Source of the DNA: Chloroflexota bacterium | Lineage (GTDB): Bacteria > Chloroflexota > Anaerolineae > Anaerolineales > Anaerolineaceae | Length of the DNA: 46,131 bases | Reading direction: 5' to 3' | NCBI GenBank assembly: GCA_023381565.1 | Contig: JAMCRR010000148.1 | Span: 1 to 46,131 of the forward strand | In this document: positions 1-7,328 of the stretch, in pieces | Layout of the letters: each line of letters opens with the position of its first letter | Position numbering within the stretch: position 1 is the stretch's first letter | Made by a program: the position numbers and the translations under genes | The notes under the pieces: generated by a model | The model's database searches: none | Told to the model about the DNA's origin: nothing | The model's input: the letters and a program-made list of their open reading frames with translations, nothing else

Positions 1-38
1 ATCTTATACAGGTATTTCCGCCTTTCATTGATCGTCAT
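1..38 (-). CDS. Transposase, N-terminal fragment (runs off the window)
   Basis: Only the first twelve codons are inside the window. Read on the minus strand from the ATG at 38 they give MTINERRKYLYK. This resembles the start of a group of DDE integrase-type transposases found in Chloroflexota and other environmental bacteria, which I recall beginning with a similar NERRKYL motif. The neighbouring 57-126 stretch has inverted and direct repeats of the kind found at IS ends, which fits. The assignment rests on twelve residues and is tentative. Confidence 0.4.
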   Translation of the reverse strand, partial: MTINERRKYLYK

Positions 39-56
39 GGGGTCCGTTTCGGACAT

Positions 57-112
57 GGTTAGCTCCGGTAACATTTTCTTTTGAGCTAACCATCTTACTC
101 CAGTAACATTTT
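57..112. repeat. Probable IS terminus with inverted and direct repeats
   Basis: GGTTAGCTC (57-65) and GAGCTAACC (83-91) are a perfect 9-bp inverted repeat. TCCGGTAACATTTT (64-77) recurs as TCCAGTAACATTTT (99-112), 35 bp away, and GAGCTAAC recurs as GAACTAAC near 117. Repeated short motifs at this spacing, just upstream of a transposase-like start codon, suggest multiple transposase-binding sites at the end of an insertion sequence. The outer boundary cannot be fixed because the other end lies outside the window. Confidence 0.45.
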
Positions 113-133
113 AAGTGAACTAACGCGGAATAC

Positions 134-162
134 TTTCGTTAAGGAATAAATTATGGTAAAAT
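134..162 (+). promoter_or_regulatory. Possible promoter of tRNA-Lys
   Basis: TTTCGT (134-139) and TAAAAT (157-162) are separated by 17 bases and lie about 60 bases upstream of the tRNA. The -10 match is fair and the -35 match poor, so this is only a candidate. Confidence 0.3.
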
Positions 163-222
163 CTCGAGCGCTGAGAATACGCTCTGGAGCTTTGCGCATA
201 GGCGTGTTTAAGGTGAACTTAC

Positions 223-299
<77 letters not shown>

Positions 300-337
300 G
301 ATGTGGTGGTTTTCAATTTAATTACCCCCACCCCTGG

Positions 338-374
338 CGGACGGTCCCGATCAAACTATGGGTTCGTCCGTTTT
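338..374 (+). terminator. Rho-independent terminator after tRNA-Lys
   Basis: CGGACGGTCCC (338-348) pairs with GGGTTCGTCCG (360-370), with a two-base internal mismatch, and TTTT follows at 371-374. It can end tRNA-Lys transcription on the plus strand. A diverged copy lies at about 34242-34280, beyond the second att copy. Confidence 0.65.
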
Positions 375-399
375 GTGTGCAACCGTGTGCAACGGGTGA

Positions 400-1584
400 T
401 TAGCGAATTTCTTCTTCCTGGGCGGCTTTCTGGGCATGTTTAAAGCCGGCTGGAATTTCCACCGCGACTGGGGTAACGACTTCGTCCATGATCCGCGCCG
501 CTTCCTCTTGCATTTCGTTGATCAGGTGACCGTAGATATCCAGGGTAATGCTGGGTTTGGCGTGACCCAGACGCTTGGAGGCGACGATTACCGGCACGCC
601 GTGGTTCAGCATTAAGGATGCTGCCGTGTGCCTTAGATCATGAAAGCGTATCCGTGGCAGTCCTGCCTGGTCAAGGGTTTCCTGGTAATCCCGAAACATA
701 TTGCGGGGATACACCGGTGTCCCGACAGCGGAGGTGAAAATCAGGCCGTTTTCTTTCCAGCGTTTCCCTACCACTAACCGCTCCAATTTCTGATGCTCCT
801 GGTGTGCTCGTAATACTGTCAGGGTAGCTTCACCTAAACGGATCGAGCGACGCCCTGACCGGGTTTTGGGTTCAACAAATTCCCGGCCTTGCCCGGTCAC
901 TTCCTGGAGCTGGCGCCGAACATAGAGTGTGCCGCTGGTCCAATACAGGTCTGTCCACTTCAAGCCCAGGAGCTCCCCTTGCCGCATCCCGGTGACGATC
1001 GCCAGGTGATACAACGCCTCATAGCGGGATGCTTTTGCTGCCACGAGGAATTGGGATACCTGGCTCTCGTCCAGGATTTGCATTTCCTTTTGGGGAACGC
1101 GTGGTAGGGTAGCTCCATGAGCAGGGTTGCGAAAGAGAATTCCCAGTTTCACCGCTCGCTCAAATGCCCGATGAAGAACTGCGTGAACTCGCCGGATGGT
1201 GGTGGGATGTTCTTCCTTCAGGCTGGCGTAGAAGTGCTCAATCCGATCCAGGTGCAAATCCTTGAGTTGGATTTTCCCCAGAGCCGGCAGGATCAGCGTG
1301 TTCATCAACCGTTTGTACTCATGGACGGTGTTCGGTCGCAATGCTACCGAAGCAGTCTCGATCCAACTATTTAGATAGTCAGCCACCATCCCCTGGCTCC
1401 GAGAGAAATCTAAACCCTGGTCGGCTTTGGTAAGTTGGTTACGCAACCAGATCTGGCAATCAGCCTGCGTCTTGGCGGTGAAGCCGAAACGAACGCCATT
1501 AACTGCGACCTGAGCGCGCCAGGTACCCGTCTTGAGGCGGTAGATCGTCCCCTCGCCATTGCTGCGTTTGCGTTTCTTCGCCAT
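400..1584 (-). CDS. Site-specific tyrosine recombinase (integrase)
   Basis: This is a 394-aa phage-type integrase, expected to catalyse integration and excision at the tRNA-Lys att site. The N-terminus (SNGEGTIYRLKTGTWRAQ) is an AP2-like arm-binding domain. A SAM-like core-binding domain occupies about residues 65-160. The catalytic domain has all key residues: Arg in TGMRQGELLGLKW, His-x-x-Arg in RFHDLRHTAASL, the second His in RLGHAKPS, and the nucleophile Tyr in LDIYGHL. I chose the start at 1584 because AGGAG lies 8 bases upstream of MAKKRK; an in-frame ATG at 1590 is too close to that site, and a longer frame reaches 1638. The gene reads toward the tRNA and follows three small recombination and replication genes on the same strand. 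It is intact and probably active. A relic of a near relative lies at 34308-34543. Confidence 0.95.
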   Translation of the reverse strand: MAKKRKRSNGEGTIYRLKTGTWRAQVAVNGVRFGFTAKTQADCQIWLRNQLTKADQGLDFSRSQGMVADYLNSWIETASVALRPNTVHEYKRLMNTLILPALGKIQLKDLHLDRIEHFYASLKEEHPTTIRRVHAVLHRAFERAVKLGILFRNPAHGATLPRVPQKEMQILDESQVSQFLVAAKASRYEALYHLAIVTGMRQGELLGLKWTDLYWTSGTLYVRRQLQEVTGQGREFVEPKTRSGRRSIRLGEATLTVLRAHQEHQKLERLVVGKRWKENGLIFTSAVGTPVYPRNMFRDYQETLDQAGLPRIRFHDLRHTAASLMLNHGVPVIVASKRLGHAKPSITLDIYGHLINEMQEEAARIMDEVVTPVAVEIPAGFKHAQKAAQEEEIR

Positions 1585-1728
1585 TTCCATCACTCCTTTC
1601 GAGATTGATGGAAAGACGATTCGGCAAACCTCTGCCATATTGAGATGTAAAGGTGCTGGCTTGCTAAAACCATTTTACATCTGAAAGATCCGAAGCAGAG
1701 GCTGGTTTTGGTCATGGCGGATAACCAG

Positions 1729-1947
1729 TTACTGGAGAGTATTCCAACCTGACCGGTGCCGTTCTATGTATGCTTGTAAATCGCTAGGCTGGACTCGGAC
1801 AGCGGTGCCAATGTGGATGGTTGGTAAATCGCCGGCTTGCATGATCCGGTATACCATGGCCAGGCTGATTCCCAGACGTGCCGCGACTTCAGGCGCTTTC
1901 AACAAGGTAATATTGGTTTCGGTGTTCATTGTGTCCATCATTTTCAT
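1729..1947 (-). CDS. Excisionase-like helix-turn-helix protein
   Basis: This is a 72-aa protein of the MerR-like/excisionase HTH_17 family. The core LKAPEVAARLGISLAMVYRIMQ is a winged-HTH recognition unit, followed by IGTAVRVQPSDLQAYIE, the typical wing and C-terminal helix. Its place just upstream of the integrase on the same strand suggests a recombination directionality factor, or a regulator of the integrase. ATGs occur at residues 1, 3, 4 and 7, so the exact start is uncertain; AAAGG lies a few bases upstream of the first. Confidence 0.8.
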   Translation of the reverse strand: MKMMDTMNTETNITLLKAPEVAARLGISLAMVYRIMQAGDLPTIHIGTAVRVQPSDLQAYIERHRSGWNTLQ

Positions 1948-1975
1948 CCTACCTTTGAAGTATGAGATACGATCC

Positions 1976-2413
1976 CTATATAGTATCGAATTGGGTGGTT
2001 AGTTTAGGGCGACGTGACATGCCTTTCTCGCCAAATACCCGGCTAAAAGTAATGCGCGTAGACATCAGAGCGCCTTCTCGATCGGTTGAGCGACGGAAAA
2101 TTGGGCGGGTATCCCGATTCAGACGAGTTTTGCTCAGCCACCATTCCTGGTTATCGTCCAGCTTCTCAGTCTTCTTTGGCTTGCGTTGACTGGCCAGCCA
2201 TTCATAGAAGGCGGTCCCCTCGATCCAGATGTGGGACTTCGAGTCACGGGTGTGGGGCGCACCAACCGCGAGCCAGTCCCGCAGAGTACGGTCTGGGACA
2301 CACAGGTCGGCCGCCAGCTCTGCAACTGTATAGAGCATGGGGAGAAGGCCGGGAGCCTTGGCGATGGTCTTCTGCGGAATTACACACTTTCTTTGGTCAG
2401 TAAATGGGCTCAT
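1976..2413 (-). CDS. Helix-turn-helix DNA-binding protein of the integrated element
   Basis: This 145-aa protein has a central segment, LYTVAELAADLCVPDRTLRDWLAVGAP, with the pattern of a MerR/AlpA-type HTH. It is followed by SKSHIWIEGTAFYEWLAS, which corresponds to the wing and a helix. The C-terminal half is basic (RPIFRRSTDREG, MSRRPK) and has no family I recognise. It starts 3 bases after the primase stop, with AGGA inside the end of the primase gene as ribosome binding site, so the two are probably co-translated. A role in element regulation, or in guiding the primase, is inference. Confidence 0.75.
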   Translation of the reverse strand: MSPFTDQRKCVIPQKTIAKAPGLLPMLYTVAELAADLCVPDRTLRDWLAVGAPHTRDSKSHIWIEGTAFYEWLASQRKPKKTEKLDDNQEWWLSKTRLNRDTRPIFRRSTDREGALMSTRITFSRVFGEKGMSRRPKLTTQFDTI

Positions 2414-2416
2414 TAG

Positions 2417-3943
2417 TTAGTATCCTTGCATTTCGCTGGTGTTATGGCTGGAGGCTGAGGTCTGTAATCTGATACCATGCCAATATTCACGACCATTACT
2501 AGATCGTTTTTCAAATCCAAATCGCTCCCAATCGGCAGCTATTTTTTTCACACTTTTCGCCTGATACTTATTTTCAAAGCACCAGGATGAATAGGCATCA
2601 TGAAGAACAGAGCTTTGGGTCTGCGATTGAGGATCTGTTATGCATTTTTCCGCAATAAAAATAGCCACAGGATCATTCTCGTTGATATATTGTTTGGTGG
2701 CCTCCACGACTACGTTGGGAATGGAGAATTTTCCTTGCTTACGCAGTCGAATTAACCCCTCTATTCCCCAATTTAAGATTCCAGGCCCCTCGGTCATGAT
2801 AGCAGCCTTGAGGTCCGGATCCCTTTTTTCTTTTGGTACTTGTAGGAATGGAATGATGAACAGCCGCCGAAAAATTCCATTTTCACTTTTGTCGATCTTG
2901 GGCAATTCATTCATGGCCCAAATGAATTTGGCATAAGGGGAATATTCAAAAGGCTGTTGGAACTTTCTTTCAATTAGGATTGGTTCACCTGAGATGATCG
3001 CGTTTAAAATATAAAGGACATCCGCCCATTTTGTTGGCTGTTCAGAAGACATGAGTAGGGTTTTCCCAACTAAATTGGATAGAGCGAAACGACTTTTCTT
3101 AATATCCCCGAGGCCAAGCACACTTGCTCGTTGTTTTCCAAGCATGGTCTGGATCCCAAGAATGGCAGTACTCTTTCCGCTTGCTGGAGGACCATACAAG
3201 AACAACGCGGTCTCATAACGTGTGTCGGTTGTTAATGAAAGCCCCGCATATTCCTGTAATAAATTGATTGCGTCCGGAATAGTAGTTTGGAGGGCATGTA
3301 GATAATTTGGGCAACTTGCCAAAGGATCGTAGTCGTAATCCAACTTTGAGGTGAGGTAATTTTCAGGTGTGTGGGGTAATAATTTCAAAGTGGTCAGATC
3401 ATACACCCCATTCTTACAAGGGATGAGATCCACATTTGAATCCCATTTTTCCGCAGGGACTGAAATCAGAGTCCGTGCCATCTCTCGCACACTATCACAT
3501 AATGATTGCGTGGGGCGGATGCCATTTGGTTTGGCAGCGGTTACAACATTGAGGATTTCTTTCTTAATATCATCAAGGGGAACCGGTTTCCAAATACCAT
3601 CATCGTACCGTCGAAATTCACCTAATCCGTAAGCGGTATGTGGATTTTGGGAAATCCATTGTTTGGCTAGATCATCATCTGTAGGGCAGATTTTTTGTAA
3701 TGGAATTTCCCCGGGTGTATCGGCTTGATAGTGGTGTACCGTGCTAACGAAGACTTTCTTGTTGCAGACATTGGCTGCTTTAAGTTGGTCTGCGAAATAA
3801 TTGATAATGATCTGGTCACTATCTTTGAGTGCTCGAGCTAGATCTTGCAGACATCCGAGCCGCTGATTGGGGGAGGCATTCTTGACCGCATCCAATAGTC
3901 CTTCCGGCGTTGTTGGTTGTGATGATTGTTGGCTATCGGTCAT
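2417..3943 (-). CDS. P4-type phage/plasmid primase-helicase (D5-like)
   Basis: This 508-aa protein belongs to the D5/P4 family of superfamily 3 helicases. The D5_N-type region covers roughly residues 100-230. The Walker A motif GPPASGKS starts near residue 251, and the ATPase core continues through GLGDIKKSRFALSNLVGKTLL, MSSEQPTKWADVLYILNAI and FIWAMNELPKI (sensor region). An arginine-containing FRRLFIIPF motif and a C-terminal winged-helix-like region end the protein. No catalytic primase (AEP or TOPRIM) motif is evident, so it may be helicase only, or primase activity may be lost. It heads the minus-strand group primase-HTH-excisionase-integrase, as in satellite-type integrative elements, and probably supports replication of the excised circle. 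Confidence 0.88.
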   Translation of the reverse strand: MTDSQQSSQPTTPEGLLDAVKNASPNQRLGCLQDLARALKDSDQIIINYFADQLKAANVCNKKVFVSTVHHYQADTPGEIPLQKICPTDDDLAKQWISQNPHTAYGLGEFRRYDDGIWKPVPLDDIKKEILNVVTAAKPNGIRPTQSLCDSVREMARTLISVPAEKWDSNVDLIPCKNGVYDLTTLKLLPHTPENYLTSKLDYDYDPLASCPNYLHALQTTIPDAINLLQEYAGLSLTTDTRYETALFLYGPPASGKSTAILGIQTMLGKQRASVLGLGDIKKSRFALSNLVGKTLLMSSEQPTKWADVLYILNAIISGEPILIERKFQQPFEYSPYAKFIWAMNELPKIDKSENGIFRRLFIIPFLQVPKEKRDPDLKAAIMTEGPGILNWGIEGLIRLRKQGKFSIPNVVVEATKQYINENDPVAIFIAEKCITDPQSQTQSSVLHDAYSSWCFENKYQAKSVKKIAADWERFGFEKRSSNGREYWHGIRLQTSASSHNTSEMQGY

Positions 3944-4013
3944 GGTTGTACCCTATATTGATTTTTGGTCTCTCAAATGTTCTTCTGCCAATTCTTTATA
4001 GTCAATTACGATC

Positions 4014-4045
4014 GTTGAGGCCACAGCAGCAACTGTGGCCTCAAC
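4014..4045. terminator. Strong hairpin downstream of the 4059-4394 gene
   Basis: GTTGAGGCCACAG (4014-4026) pairs perfectly with CTGTGGCCTCAAC (4033-4045) around a 6-base loop. It lies 13 bases beyond the stop of the minus-strand gene at 4059 and upstream of the primase gene, so it could separate the two. The T-rich tract (ATTTT) follows on the plus strand, where no gene precedes it, so the polarity is unclear. Confidence 0.55.
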
Positions 4046-4058
4046 ATTTTCTGGTAAG

Positions 4059-4394
4059 CTAGATATCCTCGACAGAAAAATTGGTTAGGGGCAGGACGTG
4101 ATCACCATCCTCAAGCGCAAGGCTAAAGCTTAAAACCTCTTCGGTTTTCGCTTTGTACACTTTGCGGCTGATTCCATCATAGATCGCAATAGAGCGAATA
4201 ATCGGGTAATTTTTGTCTGGTTGACATAAATAATCCATTACCCGAAAATCGATGGTCCAACCTGTTGGATGGTAATTCATCAGCTTACAGTGAGGGTCAT
4301 TGATAGCGAGCGTATTGCCACAAATCACCATCGCTTCGACCATAGGGTTGAATAAGAAGGGGTTTTTGTTTGGATCTTGCCGGAATGGATTCAT
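4059..4394 (-). CDS. Hypothetical protein of the integrated element
   Basis: This 111-aa protein matches no family I recognise. It is soluble, with no signal peptide or membrane segment. AAAGGATC lies about 5 bases upstream of the ATG at 4394, which supports translation. A strong hairpin follows the stop codon, so it looks like a separate small transcription unit between the primase group and the HTH gene at 4530. A cargo or accessory gene of the satellite element is the most that can be said. Confidence 0.6.
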   Translation of the reverse strand: MNPFRQDPNKNPFLFNPMVEAMVICGNTLAINDPHCKLMNYHPTGWTIDFRVMDYLCQPDKNYPIIRSIAIYDGISRKVYKAKTEEVLSFSLALEDGDHVLPLTNFSVEDI

Positions 4395-4529
4395 GATGTG
4401 ATCCTTTCTCTATTTATGTGCCGTTTGATATTGAAAATAAATCTTTAGGAACAGTTGTGCTTTATGAGGTCCGGGTGCTAGAAATGTCCCATATGTTTTC
4501 TGCTCCTAAAATAATCCCGATATGACCAG

Positions 4530-4733
4530 CTACCCGATATTAGAGTTCCCTGGTCGTTCCGCATTTTGCTTACTCACACGGATGAACTTCCCTAGATCCT
4601 CCTCACTGACCCGGATGCTCTTGCCAAACCGAACCCCCTCAATCGCACCCGTGCGCAGCAGGATATAGACCTGGCTGCGGCTGACACCCAGAATCTGGGC
4701 CACTTCTACGGCGTTCAATAGCTTGTTCTGCAT
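4530..4733 (-). CDS. Small excisionase-family HTH protein
   Basis: This 67-aa protein is a single HTH_17 domain. LLNAVEVAQILGVSRSQVYILLRTGAIEGVRFGKSIRVSEEDLGKFI (given in outline: residues 5-50) carries the helix-turn-helix, the G-x-R-F-G turn and the wing. The start at 4733 is chosen because GGAGG lies 5 bases upstream; the frame stays open to 4838. It is the second excisionase-type protein of the element, alongside 1729-1947. It lies back to back with the plus-strand gene at 4972, so the 4734-4971 gap probably holds divergent promoters and could be its own operator region. Confidence 0.8.
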   Translation of the reverse strand: MQNKLLNAVEVAQILGVSRSQVYILLRTGAIEGVRFGKSIRVSEEDLGKFIRVSKQNAERPGNSNIG

Positions 4734-4971
4734 AGTTGCCTCCATGTGTGTGATCGCTATTGATTGGGCAGTCAAGGAATTTCCTTGTATGCCTTTTACT
4801 ACCATTGTTATAACGTATGTTCTACTTAATCCAACCACTCAATCTGCAATAATGGAATCAAAAGTGCAAATTGGTCTTAACCGGGATGAGAAGATGAAAT
4901 AGGCGTAATTCCGATTCAATAATTCGATATTGAGTAGTGGGAAATGGCTCCAGGTGCCATATAATGACGAT

Positions 4972-5427
4972 ATGGACACGATCGCTAAAATTTCCCGAAC
5001 CAATCGAGCGCTGAAGGTCATTGAGAACGCGGGCAAAGGAATGACTATCGTTGAGGCGTGCAAAGATGTGGGTCTCCCCCGGACGACCTTTTATGATATC
5101 TGCAAGCGAAACCCCCAACTCGTCCTTGATTTTCGGGCTCAGGTAGAAAAAAATTATCAGATCCAGGCCCTGATGATTTTGATGAGCCAAAGGCAGATAT
5201 TGGATCGGATTATCGAAGATGGGTTAGATGATGCAACCCGACCGGCAGCAAGAGTGGCCGTCTTCAAGGCGTTGAACAATTACCTGGAAATATTGATGGA
5301 TCGTGTCGGGATAAATGATCCGGGCGTGGGGGATGTTGACGTAAAAGATCTGCTATCGGGCCCTGTCCTTCACCAGGGCACTTCTCGATTTTCCGCACCC
5401 GATCCTAACCATGGCCAAAAGCAATAA
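4972..5427 (+). CDS. Terminase small-subunit-like HTH protein
   Basis: This 151-aa protein has an N-terminal homeodomain-like HTH: ALKVIENAGKGMTIVEACKDVG followed by LPRTTFYDICKRNP. Helical segments follow (LMILMSQRQILDRIIEDGLDD, ARVAVFKALNNYLEILMDRVG). This arrangement resembles phage terminase small subunits or related HTH proteins of mobile elements. The start at 4972 (MDTIAKIS) is preferred because the conserved part begins there; the frame is open from 4930. A short frame starting at 5411 inside its end could be the beginning of a lost terminase large subunit. No other packaging or capsid gene is present, so the role is uncertain; it could equally be a regulator. Confidence 0.6.
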   Translation: MDTIAKISRTNRALKVIENAGKGMTIVEACKDVGLPRTTFYDICKRNPQLVLDFRAQVEKNYQIQALMILMSQRQILDRIIEDGLDDATRPAARVAVFKALNNYLEILMDRVGINDPGVGDVDVKDLLSGPVLHQGTSRFSAPDPNHGQKQ

Positions 5428-5467
5428 CGGCTGCAAGGCCGAATTGATCAGGCTGCTGAAAGCCTAG
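5411..5467 (+). pseudogene. Possible broken start of a terminase large subunit
   Basis: An 18-codon frame starts at the ATG at 5411, overlapping the end of the gene before it by 17 bases, and stops at TAG 5465-5467. It reads MAKSNNGCKAELIRLLKA and, beyond the stop, KRPEQIRAHSS. Overlap of this kind and a lysine-rich ELIRLLKA start are common for the second gene of a phage packaging pair. The evidence is thin; it could be chance. Confidence 0.22.
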
Positions 5468-5590
5468 AAGAGACCTGAACAAATTCGGGCACATTCATCA
5501 TCGGGATAGCCGTCTCAAGCACAAATGCGCTTGTAAATGTTTATACGGGGTAATATCTCGAACCAAAGCCGCACTCCCAATTTGAATATG

Positions 5591-5641
5591 TAGAAAACGA
5601 ACCGGGTTGCATATCCGATCGACATGCAGCCCAGTTCGTTT
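5591..5641 (-). terminator. Long hairpin terminator for the 5723-6010 gene
   Basis: AAACGAAC plus GGGTTGCAT (from 5595) pairs with ATGCAGCCC plus GTTCGTTT (ending 5641) to form an 18-bp stem with one mismatch and one wobble. On the minus strand it is followed by a T run (5594-5597). It lies about 80 bases beyond the stop of the minus-strand gene at 5723. It may also serve the plus-strand gene ending at 5427. Confidence 0.6.
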
Positions 5642-5722
5642 ACTTAGGAAACCATTACGACCTTCTTGAAATACGGGGATGCTATTCACCCCCTAAGGTA
5701 GCTTGTCCACTCCTCAGTCTGT

Positions 5723-6010
5723 TTAGCTAATGATCCCGTGCCTGATCATCGTGCTCAAATTATCCTGGGTCAGCTCGATGCCCTTCTCATACATGCGCTC
5801 GACCACATAGCCGTTGGGGACGAGTTCCAGTTCGAGCGTCAGACGAAATGCTCCGTTCTTATCCAGTGCTGGCGTCTTATTCTGGACCCGCACCAGAACC
5901 ACGTCCGTTAGCCCACCATCCACCATCAGACGAATAAACTCGCCCAGGGTCATCCCCGTCCATTCGCCATTTTCGAACCAAACTTGCGGTGTTTGTTCAT
6001 ATCCTGACAT
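5723..6010 (-). CDS. Hypothetical protein of the integrated element
   Basis: This 95-aa protein has no family I recognise. GGGAGGAACTT lies directly before the ATG at 6010, a strong ribosome binding site, so it is very likely translated. The sequence is acidic and soluble (WFENGEWTGMTLGEFIRLM, LTLELELVPNGYVVERMYEKG), without membrane segments or cysteine motifs. A hairpin with a T run follows the gene. A palindrome of the family found at 30616 and 33843 lies about 85 bases upstream and could be an operator for it. Confidence 0.65.
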   Translation of the reverse strand: MSGYEQTPQVWFENGEWTGMTLGEFIRLMVDGGLTDVVLVRVQNKTPALDKNGAFRLTLELELVPNGYVVERMYEKGIELTQDNLSTMIRHGIIS

Positions 6011-6073
6011 AAGTTCCTCCCAGTCTGCTTAACGTTGCTTTATATTGAAGTAATCGAGAGCCAGTGCCAGCAA

Positions 6074-6109
6074 ATAGCTTCACTTTTTGCATTCTCGCGG
6101 CGAGAATGG
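6074..6109 (-). repeat. Palindromic repeat unit (TTCTCG...CGAGAA family), single copy
   Basis: ATTCTCGCGGCGAGAAT (6093-6109) is a palindrome with one central base. Next to it, AAATAGCTTCAC (6074-6085) is the reverse complement of the GTGAAGCTATTT spacer in the arrays at 30616 and 33843. The unit is therefore the same repeat in the opposite orientation, about 24 kb away. It lies in the 172-base gap between two minus-strand genes. It may be a regulator or recombinase binding site. Confidence 0.7.
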
Positions 6110-6182
6110 CGAAACGGAGAAAAATACTCGCATCTATCGCATGAAGCAAGCGCCTGTGCCGGTTTTGATGGGATTCTTTAGC

Positions 6183-6731
6183 TCAACAAGATTTCCTGAC
6201 CGTTTGGCCTGCCCCATCTTTATGGGTAACTCCTCCTCTTGGGATGAGTGAATTGGCAAATAACTCGCGCTGTTTCAATACCAGCACGTATAACCCTGTG
6301 TAGGTTTCGATCTCCTCCCGATAACGCAAGAGAAAGTATTGCTTCTCGAGCGCCGACCCGCCCCTGGCTGAATGTTCCACGGCATTCAACCAGTAGATCA
6401 TCGGTTCAAAACCCTCAAAGAAGGCGATCTGGCTCAGACAGGCGAGCTTACCCTCCAGTTCGTGCTGTGCTTTCAGGTGACACGGTCCCGGATGCACGAT
6501 CACACAATTGATCGGGGCATGGATCGACAAGCGGACTTCCTCGGGACAACCCCGCACGTCGCCGCGGGTCAGGATCACTTCATGCAGCTCGCCCTGGTTG
6601 CCCAACGGCTGCATGCACACCGGGCAATAGGGTTGGCCCAAGAACGTCCGGTCTCTCAAAATCGTCCGCTTCGTGGCTTCCCGCTGACGCTTCAACCTCT
6701 CGCTCTGCTCCTGCAATAAGTGTGTATCCAT
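6183..6731 (-). CDS. HNH-like nuclease/zinc-binding protein
   Basis: This 182-aa protein has an arginine/lysine-rich helix at the N-terminus and then CPVC (C36, C39). The pair H50-E51 follows in LHEVILTRGDV, then N75, and C84-H85 in INCVIVHPGPCHLKAQ. The spacing CxxC...HE...N...CH matches HNH-type endonucleases with a structural zinc. The rest (FFEGFEPMIYWLNAVEHSARG) is helical and unassigned. The start at 6731 lies 2 bases after a TGA that would end the gene before it if a one-base shift there were corrected. Phage HNH proteins often assist packaging or recombination; here the partner is unknown. Confidence 0.6.
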   Translation of the reverse strand: MDTHLLQEQSERLKRQREATKRTILRDRTFLGQPYCPVCMQPLGNQGELHEVILTRGDVRGCPEEVRLSIHAPINCVIVHPGPCHLKAQHELEGKLACLSQIAFFEGFEPMIYWLNAVEHSARGGSALEKQYFLLRYREEIETYTGLYVLVLKQRELFANSLIPRGGVTHKDGAGQTVRKSC

Positions 6732-6733
6732 CT

Positions 6734-6918
6734 TCAGACGGGCTCCATGGTGTCTCTTCCCCCGCCTTCATCATATCGATCAAGGTGTGGGCTTCCCACT
6801 TGCTAAGGTGTTTGGTCGATGCGACCTGGCGCCCGGTCAGCAAACTGATCACCGCCAGGCGGTTTTTCCTCGAAGGATCCTCCAATCCCTTGTTCATCAG
6901 AGCGGTCAGACCGCCCAC
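6734..6918 (-). pseudogene. Phage-type protein, 3' part, probably frameshifted
   Basis: From a GTG at 6918 the frame reads TALMNKGLEDPSRKNRLAV, then a segment ending LSKWEAHTLIDMMKAG. The pattern of a short helical N-part followed by (T/S)K-x-E-A-x-x-(L/I)-ID is common at the C-terminus of phage recombination and ssDNA-related proteins. The frame then runs on out of register inside the HNH gene to 6580. A run of five G on the minus strand (6759-6763) could be an indel site: a one-base shift there leads to MEPV and a TGA at 6734-6736, two bases before the HNH start codon. No ATG is found upstream, so the 5' end may also be lost. Confidence 0.45.
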
Positions 6919-6954
6919 CTGCTCTGGGGTGGCCAGATGTTGCCAGTGAGGACA

Positions 6955-7000
6955 TGCGCCGCAGGCGGTGTTCTTTCGCCCTGCGGCGCATTTTGGGTTT
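6955..7000 (+). terminator. Hairpin with T-rich tail at the boundary of phage-like and defence genes
   Basis: TGCGCCGCAGG (6955-6965) and CCTGCGGCGCA (6980-6990) form a perfect 11-bp stem with a 14-base loop, followed by TTTTGGGTTT. It has the form of a rho-independent terminator on the plus strand and lies just upstream of the promoter at 7019. There it would insulate the defence cluster from read-through. No plus-strand gene ends nearby. Confidence 0.55.
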
Positions 7001-7018
7001 AAAAACAGTAATAAATGA

Positions 7019-7027
7019 TGCTATAAT
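7019..7027 (+). promoter_or_regulatory. Extended -10 promoter of the defence cluster
   Basis: TGCTATAAT is a perfect extended -10 element (TGnTATAAT), about 300 bases upstream of the first defence gene. The -35 region is weak (TTAAAA with a 17-base spacer). Transcription starting near 7034 would give a leader of roughly 295 bases. That leader contains a small hairpin (7263-7286) but no frame that looks coding. Confidence 0.5.
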
Positions 7028-7262
7028 CAGTTTTGTCGCTTAGTTGTTTTAGTGGAATATGGGGTGGGGTTGATCGGTTGCGGAGTAACCAATCCTAGCC
7101 GGAATGGATGCATTCGTGTATTGCCGATTACACGTATCCAAAAACATACTCGCACAGAACCAGGTGCTGCGGTTATAGAGGTGGGAAATCGCCAAATTAG
7201 AAATTAGTTTACCCTTCGCCAAAGGATAAAACCGTCACAACTTAATGGTGTCATTATCAACC

Positions 7263-7286
7263 AGCAGCTAAAATTAATAAGCTGCT
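7263..7286 (+). promoter_or_regulatory. Inverted repeat in the leader of the defence cluster
   Basis: AGCAGCT (7263-7269) and AGCTGCT (7280-7286) form a 7-bp inverted repeat with a 10-base AT-rich loop, 42 bases before the DUF499 start codon. It could be an operator or a weak RNA hairpin. The rest of the 7028-7328 leader shows nothing I recognise. Confidence 0.3.
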
Positions 7287-7328
7287 TGTCTACTGCTCAG
7301 GCTCAAAGCCACACCAGGAGAAGATCCC

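Noticed and set aside
4839-5190. Two minus-strand frames opposite the terminase-like gene
   Set aside because: They are antisense to a gene with a clear HTH pattern and have no recognisable domains or translation signals.
5498-5689. A 63-codon minus-strand frame between the terminase-like gene and 5723
   Set aside because: It reads straight through the long hairpin terminator, has no ribosome binding site and shows no protein-like pattern.
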